Under the pieces are notes generated by a model. That model was not told the origin of the DNA and made no database searches. It saw nothing but the letters and a program-made list of their open reading frames with translations. Both the position numbers and the translations under genes were made by a program. Source: an uncultured Alistipes sp. (GTDB lineage: Bacteria; Bacteroidota; Bacteroidia; Bacteroidales; Rikenellaceae). From it: DNA of 64,000 nucleotides. The stretch is from assembly GCA_944323075.1 (NCBI GenBank), contig CALURC010000016.1, positions 186,001-250,000 on the forward strand, given 5' to 3'. Positions 58,192 to 64,000 of the stretch are shown in pieces (within the stretch, counting starts at the first letter, position 1; every line of letters begins with the position of its first letter).

Positions 58192-59118
58192 TTAATTATC
58201 CTGTTTCGGGTGTTCCATCAGATCTTTCACCATCTCCGGAGAGGTATGATCGGAACCTGTCAACACATACACCAACATGCCGGCATCAGAAACATCGAAA
58301 TCCCGGCCTCCATTTTTCGAACACGCCTCCATCCGCGAATAGAGCCACTCCCAACTTCCCTCTTTGTAAACCGGGAGATGGCGAGCCGCCGAAGTTCGAA
58401 GCCACGAAAACCGATCCCTGTTCGTATTCAGCCCGTCGAACAACCGCTTACCCGAAGCATCCCATTTCCGACCGTTCTGATCGTGGATATGGATACAGTT
58501 CAACCCTCCGCCCTCCTCTGAGGCAAAAGCCTCAACGATCTCTTCATAAGACCATCCTTTATGATCACTTTTGTATTTTTCACGATCCTTCGAGCAATGG
58601 ATATCATTCCAACGCCCGTGTGAAATTAAGGTCACATATTTAAGCTTCTTAGGGTTCGCCCGTGCAATACCTTCACCCAAAACCTGCATCGGACCGGCCG
58701 CAATCAGGATCAGAGGATTACGACTGGACGACCGGTCGATCTCACGGGCTACGGCTTCGTATGCCCGCTCCGGATCATCATAAGCACAAATAAATTCGGT
58801 ATCGGCAAATCCGAAACGATCGCGTCCTCCCTCGATGCTCTCGATCATCTCGACCCTTCCGTCATACCCTTTGCGATCGGAACGCCCCTCCCAGATGTGA
58901 TCGCAATAGACATAAACGGGCAACGCCTCCTGCATACCTTGTGAAGCGAGCAAAGCCAACATCAGCGCTGAAGCCCCCCAGTCGTCCTCATCGTGTACAT
59001 TGCCATCCGAACTGATCACGATCCGACCTCGTCCGTTCCACAACGGCTCGGCCGCATACGTCCCGATGTTTAGCAAACACAACAAAAGCATTAATACCAA
59101 GCGAATCATCATCTTCAC
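58192..59118 (-). CDS. Secreted nucleoside-hydrolase-like (DUF1593-type) protein
   Basis: A 308-residue secreted protein (signal ending LLNIGTYAAE). The opening GRIVISSDGNVHDEDDWGAS resembles the DxDxxxDD calcium site of the nucleoside-hydrolase/DUF1593 fold, though the first aspartates are shifted. Later segments are LILIAAGPMQVLGEGIARAN and KYVTLISHGRWNDIHCS. DUF1593 proteins are found with plant- or host-glycan enzymes and are often called cellulose-binding or sugar-binding hydrolases. Catalysis is uncertain. It is the first gene of the seven-gene operon, 48 bases before the DUF4038 gene. Confidence 0.7.
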   Translation of the reverse strand: MKMMIRLVLMLLLCLLNIGTYAAEPLWNGRGRIVISSDGNVHDEDDWGASALMLALLASQGMQEALPVYVYCDHIWEGRSDRKGYDGRVEMIESIEGGRDRFGFADTEFICAYDDPERAYEAVAREIDRSSSRNPLILIAAGPMQVLGEGIARANPKKLKYVTLISHGRWNDIHCSKDREKYKSDHKGWSYEEIVEAFASEEGGGLNCIHIHDQNGRKWDASGKRLFDGLNTNRDRFSWLRTSAARHLPVYKEGSWEWLYSRMEACSKNGGRDFDVSDAGMLVYVLTGSDHTSPEMVKDLMEHPKQDN

Positions 59119-59346
59119 CTATTTTCGAGTCCAAACGCACATACCTCCACTCTTATAATTTATTAATAACATATTGCAATATACTATTTTTCTTCAATAA
59201 AGCCATCTTTCACGATTTTATTTCAAGATGAGCATCAAAAAAACAGATCCCTTTCAAACAAGGTTTATCAATCTTATACATATCGTTCAAACGATGGACG
59301 CAATTTATGCGACCCTTTCATTTTGCATAAAAAACTCTGGAGGGAT

Positions 59347-59522
59347 AAAAAAAGAAAGCGCGTGAGCCGTTGTTATTTACTTCGACAGGCTCTGGTAAAC
59401 CACGATTGATAAATAAGCAACAGCCCCGCGCTACAAGATGTAGCGTGAGGTAAGACAGCTTATTCCCAATCTAAAATTTACCAGATTTCGTCGAAGGAAT
59501 AAGACTCGAACACTTTCGTGTT
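59347..59522 (-). ncRNA. Structured small RNA, probably 6S-like (ssrS)
   Basis: A 176-base minus-strand transcript folds into one long rod: GAAAGTG with CGCTTTC (59517-59511/59360-59354), GAGTC with GGCTC, TTATT with AATAA, CTTCGAC with GTCGAAG, CTGGTAAA with TTTACCAG, GATTG with CAATC, AATAAGC with GCTTATT, and apical CGCTAC with GTAGCG. Two pairs are G-U on the minus strand but A-C on the plus strand, fixing the strand. The closing stem runs into TTTTTTT (59353-59347). A near-consensus -7 (CATATTTG, 59535-59528) ends just before the 5' end. Shape and length fit 6S RNA. No large central bubble is obvious, so the class is not certain. Confidence 0.6.
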
Positions 59523-59527
59523 CTATC

Positions 59528-59535
59528 CAAATATG
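59528..59535 (-). promoter_or_regulatory. -7 element of the 6S-like RNA
   Basis: CATATTTG on the minus strand differs from TAnnTTTG at one base and lies 6 bases before the RNA 5' end. The nearest TTG upstream is 23 bases away, slightly too far for -33. Confidence 0.45.
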
Positions 59536-59867
59536 TCAGCACATCCACCGGACATGCACAACAAATTTACGCACATTTATTGAATATGCAAATATTTTCC
59601 AACAGGAACCGTCCAAATTTCACGCTCCGATCGATCTCCATTAAAACAGTATCACTTCATATTATCACATTGCTCCTAACCAGCAAATTACCCACGGTAA
59701 CCAATCTTTAATTGACCGATAAAAATTAGACATTTTCATTTTTTTGTAATACCTTTGAACAAACGAATATGTTATAACATAAACTTATTACCTCAACAAG
59801 AAACAACTCATCAAAAATCCATTTATTTATACTACTGAATCTTATTCCTAACTAACCTCAAACTACT

Positions 59868-62800
59868 ATGAACAAACAACTCTTTTGGGGGAGTATCACA
59901 GCCCTGCTGTTGACATTCGGCACAATCCGGAGTCAATCGTTAGCTCCGGACCAATTCGAGCGTCAGCCTATGGATCGTATGGCCGCGTGGAACTACTCGC
60001 TTGTCCGCACGTACGAGCTGTCTCCTGTTTCACGTCTGCTGACATATGTACGTGAAAACTACGGTATCCAGTACACGGCGCTCGCACGTATCGTTCCTCA
60101 AATAGAAATCGATGGGAAGACCTATCCCGCCTCACAAGCCGAAAATATTCAGGTCGAAGATTTTCCTGGAGGTGTTATAGCCCGATTCTCGTTGGGCGGA
60201 GTCCGGGTCGAAACCCAGTTTACTCCTCTATTGGTAGGTCAGGGAGAACCGACTCGGGTCGGAGCCGCAGTCTACCGCATCGAAACAACTCCGGCAACGC
60301 CCGTGAAGCTGATAGTCGGCGAATCCTATTGGCAGCGTTCGGCTTTCGAAGACATGAACAAATCGCCCTTTACACCTTTGGATGCCCACGACAACCAGAT
60401 CACCCGACAAGGAGCGACCTACCTGATCCGTACGGCCGAACACGGAGCGATCACCGGTGTACGTACGAAAGCCTCCGTTACGGTACAGAGCGACGGCAAA
60501 AAGGGAGAGTTCATGGAGTGCTCTCTACCCAAAGGATCGGGAGAGCTTTTGCTTACGTTTGCCGAAGATCCGGATCAAGTACTCGAACTCTCGGAGATGA
60601 ATCCGGACAGAGAATTGGCCAACGTCGAAAGACACTATCGCGAGCTGTTGGCCAACCGGATCGAGACTCCGGACAAGCTGCTCAATCAGGCTTTTGCGTC
60701 GGCCCTGCTCACGCTGGAATACACATGGGTTCCCCCTTACGGATGGATGGAGTGTATCCACCACTGGACCTCGATGTGGCACATGCAGCAGACCGTTGCC
60801 GCCGAGTGGCTCGGGCAAACCGACCGCTCCCGGATCACGACACTGACGCAAGGGGAACTGATCAATTCCGACGGATCAATCCCCCATCTGGCTCCCTTCG
60901 GCTTCACTCGTCGCGATTTCGGCGGCACGAACCAGTTCTGGGCATGGCAAGTACGCCACTATTGGGACTTCACGGCTGACGAATCATTTGCACAGACTAC
61001 AGCTCCGCTGTTGGAACAAGTCATCGGACAAACCTTCGAGGAATACGACAAAAACGACAACCTGCTGCTCGGCTGGGGACTCCAGATCGGTAATCAGGAA
61101 GATTACGTCGCTACGGCCGGAGACGGAACCACTCCCTCGATCGAAGGAGTCAACATGATGAATACCCGTGCCGAACTGGCTGCCGGCTTGGGTGACAGTT
61201 CGGAATATTTGCTCTGGAAAAGTCGGGCAGACGAAATCCGGAACAGATTACGCGAAAAGCTGTGGCAGAACGATCTGGGCCGTTTTGCCTACTTTTCCGA
61301 CGACATGGGTAACCTCCGCAGGGACGGTCAGTACCACACCTACACCTATCCCGCCATATACGGCATTACAGACCTGTTGGACTCCTACACCTCGCTGCGT
61401 CACTTGAGTGACCGGCTGACCGACAGTACCGGAGCCGTCTACTGCTCCAACAATTTTCCCTACCACGCCGTCGGGACATGGGGTATGCAGGCCGGAGCCG
61501 CCCAACAACCTTGGGCCAGCTGGGGATACGCCTCCATCGGCCTGCGCGACCGGGCTTGGGAACCACTCCACGCCTTGGCCGGATGGGTAATGGATGCCAA
61601 CCACAGGGGCTCGTGGCCCGAAGTCTCAAAAGAGGCGGTTCCCGCCTACTTTTCTGCTCCGGCCGGACTCTACGTCGCAGCTGTTGCCGAAGCACTTTTC
61701 GGACTGCAAATGCATAAACCCGACGGTTATATCTCGTTATCCCCGAATTTCCCCGACGCATGGCCCGCTGCATCGCTCGATCTAAAAAACCACAAAGCCG
61801 CATTCCGCCGCAACGGCAACCGGCTTGAATACGACCTCCAGACGACCGACAAACTCGCCCGACGCATCCGCTGGTCGCTGCCCGTCTGTACCGACGTGAA
61901 GCTGACCAACCACGGCCGCTCCATTCCCGTGACGATCGAACCGGGAATCGGAGGTCTGTTTGCCGTAGCTGAGCTCCCCGCCGAAAATGAATCCCAAATC
62001 GTTCTGACTTATGAGCCCATTGCGTTCGAAATATCAGCACCGGGGTCTGTGGCTGAAGGGGATGCGCTACGGGTTTCGGTCAATGGAGTCACATTACAAG
62101 GAGTGGAAGACCGCAATGGCCTGCTCGGCATGATCCGAATGGACGAAAATTCTATCAAAACCTCTCTGAAAACCGATCTGCTCGCACCCTATCGCTCGTT
62201 CGGACCGCTGGGCGAACTCAACTTCGGGCGACGAACCTTTTTCCTGATTTGCAGCACTGCACAGGGAGACGAATTTTACGCTCCGGTGGATTTGACCGTA
62301 TTGCCTCGTTTCGAAGCCCATCCGCAAAATGAACTGCAAGTCACTACGGATAAAATCACCACCGACCTTCTGATCCGCAACAACACCGCCCAACCTTTGA
62401 CAGGCAAAGCCGTGCTCCGGATCAGTGACGAACAATTCCCGCTGGAGATTAATGTCGGTCCACGAAATGAAAGAACAGAGACTGTCGCGTTCGATGCAAG
62501 CGATCTGAGCCTGTTCGCTCCGGGAAGCAACCGCGCACAACTGACCCTGCCCAACGGCGAGTCCATCTCGTTGCAAATCGTTTTAGGACAAGCTCTCGCC
62601 GACGAAACCCTCAACCGACACATTCAGGCCAATCTCGTACCGATATCGATCGACAGTCTGTTGCAAAGGCCCGACAAAGAGTGGCAGAACGTCCGAAAAT
62701 ACCAAGCCTTCTATCATCCGCCCTGGCACTCATGTCCTCCGCCACTACAGGCCATTGACACGACACAACCGTTTGACATTCCACAGATTCCGGGTCTCTC

Positions 62801-63821
62801 CTTCCAGATTCCAGGCCATCGGTTTGCCGCACTGTCCAGCTCCGACGGAACGCCCGTCATCCGCATTCCACTCGGCAACAAGCACTATAAAAAACTCTAT
62901 TTTTTAGTCGTGCCCCTGTTGGATAATGCCGACATGTTCTCGCATGTCGCCCGTATCACGGTCAAAGATTCGGAAGGGGGAAGTGCATCCCGTATCCTCA
63001 GCTTTCCGGGAGACCTCGACTGGTCGTGTCCGCCAAGCGCCGTAGGCCGTTTTGCAACCTCCATGCAGAATCGTCCGCTGCTCGTGCCGACCCTTCCGCT
63101 ACTTCCGGCCGACAACAGCGACCGAGTGCAGGGTGCTCCGCCCGTTTTTCCACAACCCGAGTTATGGAGCGGCAGTGCATCGGTTGTAACCCGTTCCGGC
63201 GTATTCTCGGTTATCGAACTCGATCTGGAATGTAACAGAGAAACCCAATGGGTGGAACTCGAAACATTGGATGACATTTCGGCACTGGGATTGGTCGCTG
63301 TAACCGGTTATACGGCAGACAACATGGAACAACTGGAAGGCACACCGTGGTTTCCTCCGGCGCATCGACTTCCTCCCGTAACGCTTTTCGATATGGATAG
63401 TCCCGAAGCTCTCGAAGGCTGGACCCTCAGCGGAGAGGCTTTCAGTGTTGCTCCTGTACCTGCCTTGTTCAACGAATACACATTGAATTCGCTTGCAAAA
63501 AATGGGGAAACAGCACAAGGCAGGGCCCTCTCGCCCGTTTTCAGGCTTCCGGAGTGGTGTTCGCAGTTGAAATTTGACACACAGGGAGGAACTGCCATGA
63601 AAAATGCAGCAGGCGAAGAGACTCTCTGCATTCGCCTGTTGGACGCCGACACGGGAGACGAGCTCACTCATATTTTGACGGCAGGAGTACATTACCTCAC
63701 CCCGAGGCTACTGGATGTCTCACGTTTTCACAACCGGAACCTGCGTCTGGAAATCGTAGATTTGAACGACAGAACCTCCTATGCTTGGATCGGACTGAAA
63801 CGTGTTCGTTTCGTACCTTAA
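59868..63821 (+). CDS. Large secreted six-hairpin glycosidase-like protein
   Basis: A 1317-residue secreted protein with a cleavable signal (MNKQLFWGSITALLLTFGTI...). Residues about 25-260 are a beta-sandwich. Residues about 265-640 are an (alpha/alpha)6 six-hairpin barrel: LTLEYTWVPPYGWMECIHHW, GINQED-like LGWGLQIGNQEDYVATAG and HRGSWPEVSKEAVPAYFS, with acidic residues in active-site-like places. The remaining 600 residues hold several beta domains: one follows the barrel (YISLSPNFPDAWPAASLDLK), and two later ones resemble carbohydrate-binding modules. No known GH family could be named; GH78/GH106-like or a new family are options. It is a single gene. Confidence 0.7.
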   Translation: MNKQLFWGSITALLLTFGTIRSQSLAPDQFERQPMDRMAAWNYSLVRTYELSPVSRLLTYVRENYGIQYTALARIVPQIEIDGKTYPASQAENIQVEDFPGGVIARFSLGGVRVETQFTPLLVGQGEPTRVGAAVYRIETTPATPVKLIVGESYWQRSAFEDMNKSPFTPLDAHDNQITRQGATYLIRTAEHGAITGVRTKASVTVQSDGKKGEFMECSLPKGSGELLLTFAEDPDQVLELSEMNPDRELANVERHYRELLANRIETPDKLLNQAFASALLTLEYTWVPPYGWMECIHHWTSMWHMQQTVAAEWLGQTDRSRITTLTQGELINSDGSIPHLAPFGFTRRDFGGTNQFWAWQVRHYWDFTADESFAQTTAPLLEQVIGQTFEEYDKNDNLLLGWGLQIGNQEDYVATAGDGTTPSIEGVNMMNTRAELAAGLGDSSEYLLWKSRADEIRNRLREKLWQNDLGRFAYFSDDMGNLRRDGQYHTYTYPAIYGITDLLDSYTSLRHLSDRLTDSTGAVYCSNNFPYHAVGTWGMQAGAAQQPWASWGYASIGLRDRAWEPLHALAGWVMDANHRGSWPEVSKEAVPAYFSAPAGLYVAAVAEALFGLQMHKPDGYISLSPNFPDAWPAASLDLKNHKAAFRRNGNRLEYDLQTTDKLARRIRWSLPVCTDVKLTNHGRSIPVTIEPGIGGLFAVAELPAENESQIVLTYEPIAFEISAPGSVAEGDALRVSVNGVTLQGVEDRNGLLGMIRMDENSIKTSLKTDLLAPYRSFGPLGELNFGRRTFFLICSTAQGDEFYAPVDLTVLPRFEAHPQNELQVTTDKITTDLLIRNNTAQPLTGKAVLRISDEQFPLEINVGPRNERTETVAFDASDLSLFAPGSNRAQLTLPNGESISLQIVLGQALADETLNRHIQANLVPISIDSLLQRPDKEWQNVRKYQAFYHPPWHSCPPPLQAIDTTQPFDIPQIPGLSFQIPGHRFAALSSSDGTPVIRIPLGNKHYKKLYFLVVPLLDNADMFSHVARITVKDSEGGSASRILSFPGDLDWSCPPSAVGRFATSMQNRPLLVPTLPLLPADNSDRVQGAPPVFPQPELWSGSASVVTRSGVFSVIELDLECNRETQWVELETLDDISALGLVAVTGYTADNMEQLEGTPWFPPAHRLPPVTLFDMDSPEALEGWTLSGEAFSVAPVPALFNEYTLNSLAKNGETAQGRALSPVFRLPEWCSQLKFDTQGGTAMKNAAGEETLCIRLLDADTGDELTHILTAGVHYLTPRLLDVSRFHNRNLRLEIVDLNDRTSYAWIGLKRVRFVP

Positions 63822-63845
63822 ACATTCGTTGAAACCTCAGAATAA

Positions 63846-63889
63846 CATGAGAGAAGCGAGGCCTAAAATGAGGCCTCGCTTCTCTCATG
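63846..63889. terminator. Strong hairpin after the 1317-residue gene, no U-tract
   Basis: CATGAGAGAAGCGAGGCCT at 63846-63864 and AGGCCTCGCTTCTCTCATG at 63871-63889 form a perfect 19-bp stem with a 6-base loop, 25 bases after the stop. Neither strand has a U-run next to it, so it may block the transcript 3' end from decay or act as a bidirectional terminator. Confidence 0.5.
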
Positions 63890-64000
63890 TACATCATTCA
63901 CCCACCCCGATCTCTTTACAAAAAACGCCCTGTGGACAAATTTGCAGGCCATAAGTCTTGACAAAATCAGAAAAGAATAAATAATGCTATCGGGCAAGAC

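Noticed and set aside
59341..59523. tmRNA or a tRNA cluster in the intergenic region before the glycosidase gene
   Set aside because: No tRNA-like acceptor/T-arm pairing or tag peptide frame; the fold is a single rod, better explained as a 6S-like RNA.
63846..63889. Terminal inverted repeat of an insertion sequence
   Set aside because: The arms are only 6 bases apart, with no transposase and no target-site duplication; a hairpin is the simpler reading.

Overview
The window comes from a bacterium of the phylum Bacteroidota, most likely a gut member of the order Bacteroidales. Several promoters carry the phylum's -33 TTTG / -7 TAnnTTTG signature. Shine-Dalgarno sites are mostly absent, secreted proteins are often lipoproteins, and family markers include a BtuG-type surface B12-binding propeller, a Nudix sugar regulator, and DUF3822 next to rsmD. 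Genus was not determined. There is no rRNA, CRISPR array, transposase or prophage.

Layout. 1-2300: the start of a secreted oxidoreductase-type protein and a TlpA-like thioredoxin lipoprotein. 2328-10090: a minus-strand xylose operon read as Nudix regulator, GH95 fucosidase, xylB, xylA, xylE. It is preceded by a clear promoter with a perfect inverted-repeat operator against it. 10586-16583: a tripartite RND efflux operon ending in a strong terminator. 17006-18773: housekeeping genes (thioesterase, threonylcarbamoyl-AMP synthase, GNAT acetyltransferase). 19044-23921: a TolC/HlyD/two-permease ABC-2-type exporter operon without an ATPase gene, followed by a lipocalin/NlpE-like lipoprotein. 25548-27152: a HAD phosphatase and a propeller lipoprotein. 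27205-30596: a three-gene operon (TIM-barrel epimerase, Gfo/Idh/MocA dehydrogenase, DUF1080 3-keto-glycoside hydrolase) fitting oxidation-assisted glycoside cleavage.

30659-38113 is a vitamin B12 island: two cobalamin riboswitches control convergent units. The plus unit is btuG-btuB. The minus unit is a PKD-propeller lipoprotein followed, beyond an internal terminator, by a leucine-rich-repeat lipoprotein. 38208-41119 is a GH28-like beta-helix lipoprotein. 41246-47549 holds Hsp20, MutS, a RecD-like helicase, DUF3822 and RsmD. 47585-47776 is a tRNA-Asp gene with its own promoter and terminator, followed by an EamA exporter.

49119-59118 is a seven-gene minus-strand operon: nucleoside-hydrolase-like protein, DUF5060/DUF4038 glycosidase, MBOAT acyltransferase, two AlgJ/AlgX-like SGNH proteins, and two paralogous secreted propellers, one fused to a LamG domain. 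It looks like a glycan O-acylation system bundled with glycan-processing and surface-display proteins, and is the best candidate here for an undescribed system. Between it and a 1317-residue six-hairpin glycosidase-like protein lies a rod-shaped, terminator-ended small RNA resembling 6S RNA.
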